Assembly (NCBI RefSeq): GCF_002205845.1
Contig: NZ_NISI01000001.1
Span: 744,001-808,000, forward strand
Length of the DNA: 64,000 nt
Reading direction: 5' to 3'
Source: Roseateles puraquae
GTDB taxonomy: Bacteria; Pseudomonadota; Gammaproteobacteria; Burkholderiales; Burkholderiaceae_C
The position numbers were made by a program, and so were the translations under genes. The notes beneath the pieces are model-generated. The model saw nothing but the letters and a program-made list of their open reading frames with translations. It searched no databases and was not told the DNA's origin. Positions 21,802-31,299 of the stretch are shown here, in pieces. Numbering within the stretch: position 1 is the stretch's first letter; every line of letters begins with the position of its first letter.

Positions 21802-24338
21802 GTCAGGTCGTCTTTCCGGCACAGGCCGCGGGCTTCGCAGTAGTCGCAGACGCGGCCTTCGCCCAGCGCTGGCAGCGCCTGGCCCGCGAGCACGGCCGAG
21901 AGGTCGGCTTGCAAGCCCTCTCGCAGCACCCGCGCGGTGGCGCTGACCTCCGGGTGAGGCACGGTCACCAGCGCATCGGGCTCGTCCATCGCGAGATAAG
22001 CGGCCTGCAGGGCCGGGTTGGCCTCCATCAGCAGGGCGTAGACCGCGAGCTGGGTGTCCTCCAGCGGAGTCTTGAGCTTGTCCTTGAGGTCTTTGGCGCG
22101 GCCGGTCTTGTAGTCCAGCAACAAGCGGCCGGCCGGTGTGATGTCAATGCGGTCGATGCGGCCTTGCAGCGTGACGCCGGCCAGTGAGCCCTCGAAAGGC
22201 TGGCAGCGACGCTCGACCTCGCCCGCCTCGAAGCGCTGGCCGGCGGCTTCGGTCTCGGTCAGCCAGCTGATGTAGCGCGGCAGCACCCGCTCGAACGCCG
22301 CGCGAAACGGCAGGAAGTCCGCCGCGTCCAGGCTCGCAGCTTCCGCATCGGCCGCCGCACGCAGGTCGGCCAGGTCGTCGCCACTGCGCGACTCATGAAA
22401 GCGCCGCAGCACGTCATGCAGCCAGGTGCCGTAATCGCGCTTGTCGAGTTCAACGTCCAGTTCGTCGGGCTCGCGCAGGCCGAGCACGCTGCGGCTGAAG
22501 AACTGATAGGGGCAGTTGCGCAGCGCCTCGATGCTGCTGGCGCTGAGTTGCACCGGCAAGCGGCGCGGCACCGCGGCGCGGCGATGCGCCGGCAGAGACG
22601 CGAGCGGCGCTGCCTCACGTTCGTCCACCCAGGCGGGCACTGGCCCACCCCAGGCGGCTTCCAGGCGCTCGATCAACGGGCTGGGCGGCAGCGGCTCGGC
22701 GCCGGCATGGCTGCAGCGAAGCAACGTCACCGCGGGCAGGCGCAGCAATTGTGCGAAGGCCCAGGCCTGCGCCGCGCGCTGCGCGGCCAGGTGCGGCAGA
22801 CCGAGGGCTTGGGCATCGGCGTCCGACAGCACGCCATTGCGCGGCGCGGCGGGCGCCAGCGTCGCCGCGTCGGCGCCGGGAAGCACGGCAGCCCCAAAAG
22901 GCCGCAGCAGCACCCGGGCCAGTGGCGTGATGACCACCGCGGGCTGGGCGTCTTCCGCCGGGCTGAACTGCGCGCTTTCGAGCGTGGCGTCCACCCAGGC
23001 CAGGAACTCATCCGGCCGCAGGCGGGTGGCGCCGATGACCTGCTCATGCGCGCTGCCTGCCCAGGGATTGCGGCTGATCCACAAGGCGCTGAGCAGCGGC
23101 TCGCCGCCCTCGACCTCGGCCAGCGAGCCCAGGCGACGGAGCACGCGGCCCAGGTCGGCCAGCCAGCCGCCGAGCTTGCGCGGCCCACCGGCCAGCGGTT
23201 CGGCCGCATCACGTGCCTCGCGCCAGAGTGGCAGACCGAGCGCGTCCAGCGGGCCGGTCTCGCGCCAGCCCTTGCGGCGGCACAAGGCCTCCAGGTCCCG
23301 CAGGGCCTCGGCGTCAAAGCCGGCCCCGAGCGACGACTTCATCCAGGCCAGCCAGTCGTCCACGCCCCCCTGCGCCAGTTGCGCGCGCAGCAGCGCCATC
23401 AGGGCCGCCGCAGCCGGCGTGGTGGCCAGCGTCCAGCCGGTTTCGTCATGGATGGGCACGCCCTGGCGCATCAGCAGGGTGCGCACGCGCCGCACGGCCA
23501 CGCGGTCCTGGGCCAGCAAGGCCACAGGCGTGCGCCCGGCGTTCAGGTGCTGCAGCACGGCGGTGGCGGCTTGCTCGGCCAGGGACTCGAAATCGGTGCA
23601 GCGCGCCAGCTGCAGCTCGGCGCCGGTCGCCGGGACGCTGTCGAGGTCGACGTCCGCCTGTAGGCACAGCGACGGCACCGCGCCGGCGGTGAGCGCCTGG
23701 GCGAGTGCGTCAGGGCCGCCCACTTCAAGCACGAGCCAGGCGCTGGGCCGCTGTGTGAAGAGGGCATCGGTGGCCAGCGCGCGGTCGTCGGACTGTGCCC
23801 AGGCCAGGGCCACGAGACCCAGGGCACGCTCCAGATCGCCAGGGCCGCCTGCCTGCGACGCCAGGCGCTCGGCGGCCGATTCGAAGAAGGCCGCCCGCTG
23901 CGATGGGGCGCGCTGGCCCGCGGCACGGCTCAGGGCATGTGCCGTCTCGACGAGTCGGGCGCGCGCGGCCACATAGGCCTTCTCGTCACGGGTCCGCAGG
24001 GCCTGGGCCCAGGATTGGCCCGCGAGCAGGCCATCGGCCGTGAAGGCGTCGATGGCTGCATCCCCGCTGATCTGGCCCGGTGCGGCCAGCCGGCTGGGGC
24101 CGAGCGACGAGGCCAGGCTGTGGCTGGTGGTGATCAACGGCGCCCAGCCACCCTGCGCAGCAAAGGCGCGGCGGGCGGGAGCGATCTGTTGCGCGAACGG
24201 CAGCAGCAGCACCGCGTCGCGCGCGGCAGCGCCCCGGCTCGCCAGCCAGTCGCTGCTCACGGCGGCCAGGCGGCGCCAGAAGCCGGGAATGTCTTCTCCA
24301 GGCACCAGGCCCAGGCTGAGGGTGTCGTGCACTTGCAA
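21798..24338 (-). CDS. AddB-like exonuclease subunit with probable 4Fe-4S cluster
   Basis: Partner of the AddA-like gene. The 846-residue protein has a degenerate helicase-like N-terminal half and a C-terminal PD-(D/E)XK nuclease with GRIDRIDITPAGRLLLDYKTG near residue 740. Four cysteines are placed as in the iron-sulfur nuclease of AddB: one in LRNCPYQFF (about 607) and three in CDYCEARGLC (about 832-841), just before the C terminus. Its stop overlaps the AddA start by 4 bp. The pair is divergent from trxA across 143 bp. The locus suggests an AddAB rather than RecBCD pathway at this position; RecBCD elsewhere cannot be excluded. Confidence 0.9.
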   Translation of the reverse strand: MQVHDTLSLGLVPGEDIPGFWRRLAAVSSDWLASRGAAARDAVLLLPFAQQIAPARRAFAAQGGWAPLITTSHSLASSLGPSRLAAPGQISGDAAIDAFTADGLLAGQSWAQALRTRDEKAYVAARARLVETAHALSRAAGQRAPSQRAAFFESAAERLASQAGGPGDLERALGLVALAWAQSDDRALATDALFTQRPSAWLVLEVGGPDALAQALTAGAVPSLCLQADVDLDSVPATGAELQLARCTDFESLAEQAATAVLQHLNAGRTPVALLAQDRVAVRRVRTLLMRQGVPIHDETGWTLATTPAAAALMALLRAQLAQGGVDDWLAWMKSSLGAGFDAEALRDLEALCRRKGWRETGPLDALGLPLWREARDAAEPLAGGPRKLGGWLADLGRVLRRLGSLAEVEGGEPLLSALWISRNPWAGSAHEQVIGATRLRPDEFLAWVDATLESAQFSPAEDAQPAVVITPLARVLLRPFGAAVLPGADAATLAPAAPRNGVLSDADAQALGLPHLAAQRAAQAWAFAQLLRLPAVTLLRCSHAGAEPLPPSPLIERLEAAWGGPVPAWVDEREAAPLASLPAHRRAAVPRRLPVQLSASSIEALRNCPYQFFSRSVLGLREPDELDVELDKRDYGTWLHDVLRRFHESRSGDDLADLRAAADAEAASLDAADFLPFRAAFERVLPRYISWLTETEAAGQRFEAGEVERRCQPFEGSLAGVTLQGRIDRIDITPAGRLLLDYKTGRAKDLKDKLKTPLEDTQLAVYALLMEANPALQAAYLAMDEPDALVTVPHPEVSATARVLREGLQADLSAVLAGQALPALGEGRVCDYCEARGLCRKDDLT

Positions 24339-24433
24339 TTGGGGCCTCCCGCCCCGAGCTACCGGCTCACTTCGGTCACCCCGGTGACCGTCCGGGCAAA
24401 GTGGCTATGTCACAATGATTTTGCCTATACGGA

Positions 24434-24453
24434 CGGTACCCGAGGCGGTACCG
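24434..24453 (+). promoter_or_regulatory. Hairpin in the trxA leader
   Basis: A 7-bp perfect stem CGGTACC/GGTACCG with a 6-nt loop, 28 bases upstream of the trxA ATG and downstream of the AT-richer promoter zone (24405-24430). The ribosome site AAGGAACC follows it. Role unknown. Confidence 0.35.
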
Positions 24454-24481
24454 CCACCCTTCTGAGGCCAAGGAACCTCCC

Positions 24482-24811
24482 ATGAGCAGCGAATTGATCA
24501 AGCACGTTTCCGACGCGTCGTTCGACGCCGACGTCATCCAGTCCGGCAAGCCGGTGCTGGTGGACTACTGGGCCGAGTGGTGCGGTCCCTGCAAGATGAT
24601 CGCCCCCATCCTGGACGAAGTCGCCAGCGGTTACGGCGACAAGCTGCAGGTCGCCAAGATGAACGTCGACGAGAACCGTGAAGTGCCGGCCAAGTTCGGC
24701 ATCCGCGGCATCCCGACGCTGATGCTGTTCAAGGACGGCCAGCTCGCCGCCACCAAGGTCGGCGCCCTGTCCAAGGCCCAGTTGACCGCCTTCATCGACG
24801 CGAACCTATAA
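24482..24811 (+). CDS. trxA: Thioredoxin
   Basis: Cytoplasmic thiol-disulfide reductant. The 109-residue protein matches thioredoxin 1 over its full length: [15 protein letters not shown] with active Cys34 and Cys37, the buried lysine and cis-proline region [11 protein letters not shown], and the C-terminal amphipathic helix LTAFIDANL. The ATG follows AAGGAACCTCCC. The rho gene follows on the same strand after 242 bp, as in many proteobacteria. A promoter for rho seems to overlap the trxA stop codon. Confidence 0.97.
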   Translation: MSSELIKHVSDASFDADVIQSGKPVLVDYWAEWCGPCKMIAPILDEVASGYGDKLQVAKMNVDENREVPAKFGIRGIPTLMLFKDGQLAATKVGALSKAQLTAFIDANL

Positions 24812-24812
24812 T
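24782..24812 (+). promoter_or_regulatory. Candidate rho promoter inside the end of trxA
   Basis: A perfect TATAAT (24807-24812) overlaps the trxA TAA stop codon; TTGACC (24782-24787) lies 19 bp upstream. The spacer is 1-2 bp longer than ideal. Predicted start near 24819 would place the long hairpin below at the very 5' end of the rho mRNA. Confidence 0.5.
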
Positions 24813-24821
24813 CGCGCCCAA

Positions 24822-24868
24822 CTGCTGCAGTGCACGTCTGACGCCTACCGGCGCCGGCACTGCAGCAG
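24822..24868 (+). promoter_or_regulatory. Long hairpin in the rho leader
   Basis: Perfect 12-bp arms CTGCTGCAGTGC (24822-24833) and its complement (24857-24868) with a 23-nt loop that contains the small palindrome CCGGCGCCGG near its end. No U-tract follows, so it is unlikely to be a simple trxA terminator. Rho commonly regulates its own synthesis through its leader, so a structural role there is plausible. Confidence 0.5.
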
Positions 24869-25053
24869 CCAAAGCCAACACGCCCCGGGTTCCACGGAAC
24901 CCAGCCAGCGTGGCCTCGGCTCCCCTCCCCCAACTTCTCTGAATCTGCCTTGCTCGCTGTTTGAGCGTTGGCCCTTTCGGTCCTGTCCCGGGGAAGCCGT
25001 GGAACCGCCGTTTCGCCTGGGCTGGCGCTGCGGCCCCTGACGGGTGTTCACCC

Positions 25054-26319
25054 ATGCATCTTTCCGAACTCAAAGCACTTCACGTCTCCGCCCTCATCAA
25101 GATGGGCGAGGAGCTGGAGATCGACAACGTCACCCGCCTGCGCAAGCAGGAGCTGATGTTTGCCATCATGAAGAAGCGCGCCAAGGCCGGCGAGCAGGTC
25201 TTCGGTGATGGCGTGCTCGAGGTGCTGCCGGACGGCTTCGGCTTCCTGCGCTCCATCGAGGCCAGCTACATGGCGTCTACCGACGACATCTACCTGTCGC
25301 CAAGCCAGATCCGACGCTTCAACCTCCACACCGGCGACCTCGTCGAAGGTGAAGTGCGCGTGCCCAAGGACGGCGAGCGCTACTTCGCCCTCGTGAAGGT
25401 CGACCGCGTCAACAACCAGACGCCGGAGGAGAGCAAGAACAAGATCATGTTCGAGAACCTGACGCCCTTGTTCCCCAAGGAGCAGTTCAAGCTCGAGCGT
25501 GAAGGCTTCAAGGGCGAAGAGAACATCACCGGCCGCATCGTCGACCTGATCGCCCCCATCGGCAAAGGCCAGCGCGCGCTGATCGTGTCGCAGCCCAAGA
25601 CCGGCAAGACCGAGATGATGAAGAGCCTGGCGCACGCGCTCGTGGCCAATCATCCCGACTGCCACCTCATCGTGCTGCTCGTCGACGAGCGCCCCGAGGA
25701 AGTGACCGAGATGATCCGCACCGTGCGCGGTGAGGTCATCAGCTCCACCTTCGACGAGCCCGCCGCCCGCCACGTGCAGGTGGCCGAGATGGTCATCGAG
25801 CGCGCCAAGCGCCTGGTCGAGCTCAAGAAGGACGTGATCATCCTGCTGGACTCGATCACCCGCCTGGCCCGCGCCTACAACAACGTGCTGCCCAGCTCCG
25901 GCAAGGTGCTGACCGGCGGTGTCGACGCCAATGCCCTGCAGCGCCCCAAGCGCTTCTTCGGCGCAGCCCGCAACATCGAGGAAGGCGGCTCGCTGACCAT
26001 CATCGGCACGGCGCTCATCGACACCGGCTCGAAGATGGACGAAGTCATCTACGAAGAGTTCAAGGGCACCGGCAACTGCGAAATCCACCTGGATCGCCGC
26101 ATGGCCGAGAAGCGCGTCTATCCGTCCATCCTGATCAACAAGTCCGGCACGCGCCGCGAAGAGCTGCTGCTCAAGCCCGAGATCCTGCAAAAGAGCTGGA
26201 TCCTGCGCAAGCTGCTCTACAACATGGACGAGATCGAGGCGATGGAGTTCATCCTCGACAAGATGAAGGCGTCGAAGAACAACCTGGACTTCTTCGACAT
26301 GATGCGGCGCGGCGGCTGA
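25054..26319 (+). CDS. rho: Transcription termination factor Rho
   Basis: Hexameric RNA-dependent ATPase that ends transcripts. The 421-residue protein starts [14 protein letters not shown]; an upstream in-frame extension is not used because this start gives the known Rho N terminus. It has the N-terminal helix bundle (1-47), the cold-shock-like RNA site with DGFGFLRS (60-67), Walker [12 protein letters not shown] (180-190), Walker [17 protein letters not shown], the Q-loop [20 protein letters not shown] and the C-terminal NNLDFFDMM. Full length and no unusual insertion. Confidence 0.98.
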   Translation: MHLSELKALHVSALIKMGEELEIDNVTRLRKQELMFAIMKKRAKAGEQVFGDGVLEVLPDGFGFLRSIEASYMASTDDIYLSPSQIRRFNLHTGDLVEGEVRVPKDGERYFALVKVDRVNNQTPEESKNKIMFENLTPLFPKEQFKLEREGFKGEENITGRIVDLIAPIGKGQRALIVSQPKTGKTEMMKSLAHALVANHPDCHLIVLLVDERPEEVTEMIRTVRGEVISSTFDEPAARHVQVAEMVIERAKRLVELKKDVIILLDSITRLARAYNNVLPSSGKVLTGGVDANALQRPKRFFGAARNIEEGGSLTIIGTALIDTGSKMDEVIYEEFKGTGNCEIHLDRRMAEKRVYPSILINKSGTRREELLLKPEILQKSWILRKLLYNMDEIEAMEFILDKMKASKNNLDFFDMMRRGG

Positions 26320-26360
26320 CCCTTCTCAGCCCCAACTAGCCAAACCGCTGGGAAGCCCGC

Positions 26361-26376
26361 TACAATCGCGGGTTTT
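26361..26376 (+). promoter_or_regulatory. Short hairpin or -10 element before rpmE2
   Basis: TACAAT at 26361-26366 is a good -10 but no clear -35 precedes it. The same bases form the loop of a 5-bp CCCGC/GCGGG hairpin followed by TTTT (26356-26376), which could also be a weak rho terminator. I cannot decide between the two from the sequence. Confidence 0.3.
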
Positions 26377-26446
26377 CCGCCCAGACAACTCCGGAAAGTG
26401 CGCCCAGCGTATTGAGCGTGGCTCCCGACCTAGCCAAGAGGTTCCC

Positions 26447-26698
26447 ATGAAAGAAGGCATTCACCCCAACTACCGCGACGTCGTGTTCGTCGACCTGTCC
26501 AATGGCTTCCAGTTCGTGACGCGCTCGACCGTCCAGACCAAGGAAACCATCGAACTCGACGGCAAGACCCTGCCGCTGGTGAAGCTGGAAACCACCAGCG
26601 AGTCGCACCCCTTCTACACGGGCACGCAAAAGAGCGTCGACAACCTGGGCGGCCGCGTCGAGAAGTTCCGCAACAAGTTCGCTCACCTCAAGAAGTGA
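26447..26698 (+). CDS. rpmE2: Ribosomal protein L31 type B
   Basis: Large-subunit ribosomal protein of 83 residues, starting [20 protein letters not shown]. It has the longer type B layout ([24 protein letters not shown] in its second half) and no cysteines, so it lacks the zinc-binding CxxC of the type A form. Type B L31 often replaces the zinc form under zinc limitation, but in many Burkholderiales it appears to be the standard copy. The ATG follows AAGAGGTTCCC. A strong terminator follows. Confidence 0.95.
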   Translation: MKEGIHPNYRDVVFVDLSNGFQFVTRSTVQTKETIELDGKTLPLVKLETTSESHPFYTGTQKSVDNLGGRVEKFRNKFAHLKK

Positions 26699-26732
26699 TC
26701 GGGCCGCAGTCCTTGCGACTGCACCACCACCG

Positions 26733-26760
26733 AAAGGGCAGCTCAGGCTGCCCTTTTGCA
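26733..26760 (+). terminator. Intrinsic terminator of rpmE2
   Basis: A 10-bp perfect stem AAAGGGCAGC/GCTGCCCTTT with a TCAG loop and a short T-run, 34 bases after the rpmE2 stop. Confidence 0.85.
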
Positions 26761-26843
26761 TTCTTGCTGCACTGCTGACACGCTTTTGCCTACCCCTGCC
26801 GGTTTGACGGCATGATGCCGCCCGTCTCATCCCACATTCCCGC

Positions 26844-28484
26844 GTGAACCTGCCCACCCCCGCCATCGTCGCCGAGCGCGGCGTCGAGCGCCTGCCACGA
26901 CTGGCGCTGATCCTGCTGTGCGCCGCCTACGTGCTGCCCGGCATCTTCGGCCGCGACCCCTGGCGCAATGCCGACCTGACGGCCTTCGGCTTCATGGCCA
27001 GCATCGCCGAAGGCCGCGCCTCCTGGTGGCAACCGGCCATCGCCGGCATCCCGGCCGACGGCGGCCCCCTGCCCTATTGGCTGGGCGCGCTGGCCATCAA
27101 GGCCCTGCCCTTCCTCGACGCCCCGGTTGCCGCCCGCCTGCCGTATGCCGTCGTCCTCGTGGGCGTGCTGGTGGCCGTCTGGTATGCCTGCTTCCATCTG
27201 GCCCGCACCGAGGCGGCCCAACCCGTGGCCTTCGCCTTCGGGGGGGAGGCGCAGGCGGTGGACTACGCCCGCGCGCTGGCCGATGGCAGCCTGTTGGCGC
27301 TGATGGCCTCGTTGGGCCTGCTGCAACTGGGGCACGAGACGACACCTGAGCTCGTGCAGTTGCTGGCGGTGGCCGTCTACCTGTACGGCCTCGCTGCTGC
27401 GCCGTTCCGCGCCTGGCGCTCCCGCCTCGCGGTGCTGGCCGCGTTGCCGACCCTGGCCGCCAGCGGTGCCCCGACCGTCGCCTGCGCCTTGGGCGTGCTC
27501 GGCGTGCTGTTGAACCACCGCTCCAGCTACGACGCCGCCAAGTCGCAACGCGCCTGGCTGCTGGGCGCGCTGACACTGGCGGTCGTGGCCGCCTGGGCTT
27601 TCGATGGCTGGGCCTGGCGACTGCAACCGGAGGTGCATGTCGGCTCGCTGCTCACCTTGCTCGCCTGGTTCTGTTGGCCGGCCGGCCCCCTGGCGCTATG
27701 GACGCTGTGGCGCTGGCGCCGACACGGCCTGCGGCGACACATCACGGTGCCGGCCATCGCGCTGCTGGTGCCGCTGACCGCCTGCATCGGCATGGACGGC
27801 TCGGAGCGCGCGCTGCTGTTGGCGCTGCCGTCGCTGGCCATCCTGTCAGCCTTCGCGCTGCCCACGCTCAGCCGCGGCTTCTCGGCGGCGGTGGACTGGT
27901 TCTCGGTCTTCTTCTTCAGCGCGGCTGCCCTGTTCTTCTGGCTGTACTACCTGTCGATGCACACAGGCTGGCCGGAGCGGCCGCTCGCCAATCTGAAGCG
28001 CCTGGCCGAGGGCTTCGAACCCCAGTTCAGCCTGGTCGCCCTGGTGATGGCGGTGCTGGCCTCGGTCGCCTGGCTGGCCCTGGTGCGCTGGCGCACCGCG
28101 CGGCACCGCCATGCGCTCTGGAAGAGCCTCGCCCTGCCCGCCGGTGGCGTAGCCCTGGGCTGGTTGCTGGTCATGAGCCTGCTGCTGCCGCCGCTGGACT
28201 ACGCCCGCAGCCTCGCCCCGCTGGTGTCGCGCCTGAAGGCCCGCATGCCGCCCGAGGTGTCCTGCCTCGCCGCCCCCGAGCAGAACCTGCCCACGCTGGC
28301 AGCGCTTGAATGGCACGGCGGCTGGACGGTGCTGGGACGAGGCGCCATTGCCACGTCCGGCTGCAGCTATGCGGTGGTGGGCGCCGGCCAGGCCACGCCG
28401 CCGGGCTGGCAGGTGGTGGCGCAGGTCAAGCGCCCGACCGACCGCAGCGGCAGCGCCGGCCTGGTGTTGCTGAAACGGCAGTGA
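26844..28484 (+). CDS. Large polytopic membrane protein, possible GT-C glycosyltransferase
   Basis: A 546-residue protein with about 11-13 predicted membrane helices and a C-terminal soluble tail (about 460-546). Near the N terminus, after the first helix, PGIFGRDPWRNADLTAFGFM resembles the catalytic loop of ArnT/PMT-type glycosyltransferases, where an acidic residue after the first helix is essential, and the next helices follow the same order. I do not recognise a named member, so the activity is an inference. The start is a GTG at 26844; no better start or clear ribosome site is seen. It is convergent with phoR, 5 bp apart. Confidence 0.65.
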   Translation: MNLPTPAIVAERGVERLPRLALILLCAAYVLPGIFGRDPWRNADLTAFGFMASIAEGRASWWQPAIAGIPADGGPLPYWLGALAIKALPFLDAPVAARLPYAVVLVGVLVAVWYACFHLARTEAAQPVAFAFGGEAQAVDYARALADGSLLALMASLGLLQLGHETTPELVQLLAVAVYLYGLAAAPFRAWRSRLAVLAALPTLAASGAPTVACALGVLGVLLNHRSSYDAAKSQRAWLLGALTLAVVAAWAFDGWAWRLQPEVHVGSLLTLLAWFCWPAGPLALWTLWRWRRHGLRRHITVPAIALLVPLTACIGMDGSERALLLALPSLAILSAFALPTLSRGFSAAVDWFSVFFFSAAALFFWLYYLSMHTGWPERPLANLKRLAEGFEPQFSLVALVMAVLASVAWLALVRWRTARHRHALWKSLALPAGGVALGWLLVMSLLLPPLDYARSLAPLVSRLKARMPPEVSCLAAPEQNLPTLAALEWHGGWTVLGRGAIATSGCSYAVVGAGQATPPGWQVVAQVKRPTDRSGSAGLVLLKRQ

Positions 28485-28489
28485 CGCCT

Positions 28490-29857
28490 TCAGTGGTCTG
28501 ACAGCGCGGCGGCGTTGAAGGCCGCTTCGTCTCCGAGCGCCGAGTCGCTGGCGTGGCGCACCCGCGCTGCCGGGAACATCAACCGGAAGCGCGAGCCTTT
28601 GCCCACTTCGCTTTCCACCATCAGCTCGCCGCCATGCCTTTGCATGATGTGCTTGACGATGGACAAGCCCAGCCCGGTGCCGCCCGTCTCGCGGGACCGG
28701 CTGCCGTCCACGCGGTAGAAGCGTTCCGTCAGGCGCGGGATGTGTTCGCGCGCAATGCCTGGGCCGGTGTCCACGACACAGATCTCCGCGTTGCCCCCTT
28801 CCAGCACGCGCCAGGCCAGGTCGATCTGGCCGCCTTCGGGCGTGTAGCGCACGGCATTGGTCACGAGGTTGGCAATGGCGCTGAGCAATTCGCTCTCGAT
28901 GCCAGCCAACTCCGCGTGCGTCGCCGGGCGCAGGTTCAAGCGATGGCTGCCGGCGGACAGCACCTCGGCGTCTGCCGCAATGCGCGTGAGGAGCCCGTCC
29001 AGCGCCACCCAGCGGTCTGGCGCCGGCCGCGGGCTGCCTTCCAGCTGCGCGAGCGTGAGCAAGTCGGCCACCAGGGTCTGCATGCGCTGGGTCTGCTGGT
29101 TCATCAGCGTCAGCACGCGGTCTCGCTCGACTGCGGTGAGCGGCAGGGTGTGCAGGGTCTCGATGAAGCCCGCGAGCACGGTCAGCGGCGTGCGGATCTC
29201 GTGCGACACGTTGGCGACGAAATCCCGCCGCATGGCCTCGTTGCGCACCCGCTCGGTGATGTCCAGCGACAAGACCAGCCGCATGCCCTCGCCGTAGTCC
29301 CGCACGATGATGGACAGCGTGCCCGGGCCCCGGCTGTTGCCCAGCACCAGCGGCTCGGCATAGCTGCCCGCCTGCAGATAGGCGACGAAGGCCGGCGCCC
29401 GAACGAGGTTGGTGATGCGCTGGCGCAGGTCACGCTCGGGGTCGAGAGAGAAATGGTCGGCGGCGACCCGGTTGCACCAGACGATCTGCTCCTGCGCATC
29501 CAGCATCAACACGCCATTGGGCGAGGCCTCGATCGCCGACAGGAACTGCTCCAGCTCCAGCCGGCCACGGGCGACCGAACGGTCACGATCCCGCACCGCA
29601 CGCTCGATGCGATAGCCGAGCTCGCCCCAGAGCCCGGTGTCACGCGGCGCGCTGTCGAGCTGATTGCCGCGCAGCCAGGTCAGCAGCCGATGGCCGCGGA
29701 CCGCATCGACGAACAGCATCAGCACCACACCGCAGAACACCCCGACACCGAGCGCCAGGCTGTCCACGCCCGTGGCCGCTCGCACGACCGCTCCCACACC
29801 GAAACCGAGCAAGGTGGCCCCGAGGGCCATCAGGAGTCGCGACAGCAGCCAGGTCAT
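28490..29857 (-). CDS. phoR: PhoR, phosphate-regulon sensor kinase
   Basis: Membrane kinase that phosphorylates PhoB when phosphate is scarce. The 455-residue protein has two N-terminal membrane segments (about 7-28 and 34-52), a PAS domain (about 104-200, starting QFLSAIEASPNGVLMLD), HisKA with NVSHEIRTPL (His219), and an ATPase domain with NLVTNAVRYTPEGG, DTGPGI and GGTGLGLSIVKHI. This domain order is the PhoR pattern, with no periplasmic sensor. It lies 16 bp after phoB on the same strand and is the last gene of the pst-pho run. Confidence 0.95.
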   Translation of the reverse strand: MTWLLSRLLMALGATLLGFGVGAVVRAATGVDSLALGVGVFCGVVLMLFVDAVRGHRLLTWLRGNQLDSAPRDTGLWGELGYRIERAVRDRDRSVARGRLELEQFLSAIEASPNGVLMLDAQEQIVWCNRVAADHFSLDPERDLRQRITNLVRAPAFVAYLQAGSYAEPLVLGNSRGPGTLSIIVRDYGEGMRLVLSLDITERVRNEAMRRDFVANVSHEIRTPLTVLAGFIETLHTLPLTAVERDRVLTLMNQQTQRMQTLVADLLTLAQLEGSPRPAPDRWVALDGLLTRIAADAEVLSAGSHRLNLRPATHAELAGIESELLSAIANLVTNAVRYTPEGGQIDLAWRVLEGGNAEICVVDTGPGIAREHIPRLTERFYRVDGSRSRETGGTGLGLSIVKHIMQRHGGELMVESEVGKGSRFRLMFPAARVRHASDSALGDEAAFNAAALSDH

Positions 29858-29873
29858 GCAGGAACGAAACGCC

Positions 29874-30575
29874 TCAGGCCGACAGCGCGCTGCTGTGTTG
29901 GGTCAGGCGGTAGCCGGCACCGCGCACAGTCTCGATCATGCGGGCGCATTGCACGCGCTCCAGGGCCTCGCGCAGGCGCTTGACGTGGACGTCGATGGTG
30001 CGTTCCTCGATGAAGACGTGGTCGCCCCAGACGCGGTCCAGCAGCTGCGAGCGGCTGTGCACGCGCTCCGGATGGGTCATCAAGAAGTGCAGCAGCCGGA
30101 ACTCGGTCGGGCCGAGCTTGACCTCGGTGCCGTCGCGGCTCACGCGGCGTGTGCCTGGGTCCAGCAGCAGCGGGCCCACCTCCACCGCACTGTCCAGCGC
30201 CTCGGGCGCCTTGCGGCGCAGCACGGCGCGGATGCGGGCGAGCAGCTCGTTGGTGGAGAACGGTTTGGTGACGTAGTCGTCGGCGCCAGCATCCAGCCCG
30301 GCGATCTTGTCGCCTTCTTCGGCCCGGGCCGTCAGCATGATGATGGGCAGCTCCTTGGTGCGGGCCGCACCACGCCACTGGCGCGCGAGTGCCACGCCGC
30401 TCTGGCCGGGCAGCATCCAGTCCAGGACCACCAGGTCGGGCAGCACGCGGTCGACCTCGTACTGCGCCTGGGTGGCGCTGGCGGCCAGCGTCACCTCGAA
30501 GCCGGCGTGACGCAGGTTGATGGAAATGAGCTCGGCAATCGCCGATTCGTCTTCAACAACAAGGATGCGGCTCAT
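29874..30575 (-). CDS. phoB: PhoB, phosphate-regulon response regulator
   Basis: OmpR-family activator that binds Pho boxes. The 233-residue protein has a receiver domain with EDE (8-10), phosphoacceptor Asp52 in VVLDWMLPGQSG and the conserved lysine in VTKPFS, and a winged helix with GPTEFRLLHFLMTHPERVHSR and RTIDVHVKRLREAL. I use the ATG at 30575; a TTG two codons upstream is less likely. It follows phoU by 2 bp. Its predicted targets here are the pstS promoter and the divergent FAS1 lipoprotein promoter. Confidence 0.96.
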   Translation of the reverse strand: MSRILVVEDESAIAELISINLRHAGFEVTLAASATQAQYEVDRVLPDLVVLDWMLPGQSGVALARQWRGAARTKELPIIMLTARAEEGDKIAGLDAGADDYVTKPFSTNELLARIRAVLRRKAPEALDSAVEVGPLLLDPGTRRVSRDGTEVKLGPTEFRLLHFLMTHPERVHSRSQLLDRVWGDHVFIEERTIDVHVKRLREALERVQCARMIETVRGAGYRLTQHSSALSA

Positions 30576-30577
30576 GC

Positions 30578-31285
30578 TCAACGGACCATGGTTTCGACGG
30601 CCTCGGGCGTGTTGTGGCGCACGTCCTGACCCTTGACGATGTAGATGACGACCTCGGCCAGGTTCTTGGCGTGGTCGCCGACGCGCTCGATGGCCTTGGC
30701 CACGAACACCAGGTCGATCGACGACGAGATGGTGCGCGGGTCTTCCATCATGTAGGTGATGAGCTTGCGCAGCAGGCCGTCGAACTCCTTGTCGATCTCG
30801 TCGTCATGCTTGAGCACGTCCAGCGCGCGCTCCACGTCCAGGCGAGCAAAGGCGTCGAGGGCCTTGCGCAGCTGTGTCGTGGCCAGCTCGGCCTCGTAAG
30901 CCAGGTCAGACATCGGCACGCGCAGCCGGCTGGACACGCCCCCCGACACCAGGCGCTGCGCCGTGCGGGCGATGCGGGCTGCTTCGTCACCGACCCGCTC
31001 CAGGTTGGCGATGCTCTTGGAGATGGCAATCAACAGGCGCAGATCGCGCGCGGTGGGCTGACGGCGGGCGATGATGGTGGAGAGATCCTTGTCGATCTCG
31101 ACTTCCATCGCATTGACACGGCCTTCGCGGGCCAGCACTTCGTCGGCCGACTCGGCCGAGAAGTCACCGAGGGCCTGTACCGCCTGGGCCACCTGGGCCT
31201 CGACGAGGCCGCCCATTTCGAGCACGCGTGTGGAGATGCCGCTGAGCTCGGCGTCGAACTGGGTGGAGAGATGTTTGTCGACCAT
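30578..31285 (-). CDS. phoU: PhoU, phosphate signalling and transport regulator
   Basis: Cytoplasmic helical protein that restrains PhoR through the Pst transporter. The 235-residue protein consists of two PhoU three-helix repeats with the characteristic EMEVDKDLSTIIARRQPTARDLR-type metal-binding segment in repeat one (about 68-92) and DPRTISSSIDLVFVAKAIERVGDHAKN in repeat two (seen as a region near 185-215). It sits between pstB (14 bp away) and phoB (2 bp). Confidence 0.95.
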   Translation of the reverse strand: MVDKHLSTQFDAELSGISTRVLEMGGLVEAQVAQAVQALGDFSAESADEVLAREGRVNAMEVEIDKDLSTIIARRQPTARDLRLLIAISKSIANLERVGDEAARIARTAQRLVSGGVSSRLRVPMSDLAYEAELATTQLRKALDAFARLDVERALDVLKHDDEIDKEFDGLLRKLITYMMEDPRTISSSIDLVFVAKAIERVGDHAKNLAEVVIYIVKGQDVRHNTPEAVETMVR

Positions 31286-31299
31286 TCTTGGCTCCTGGG

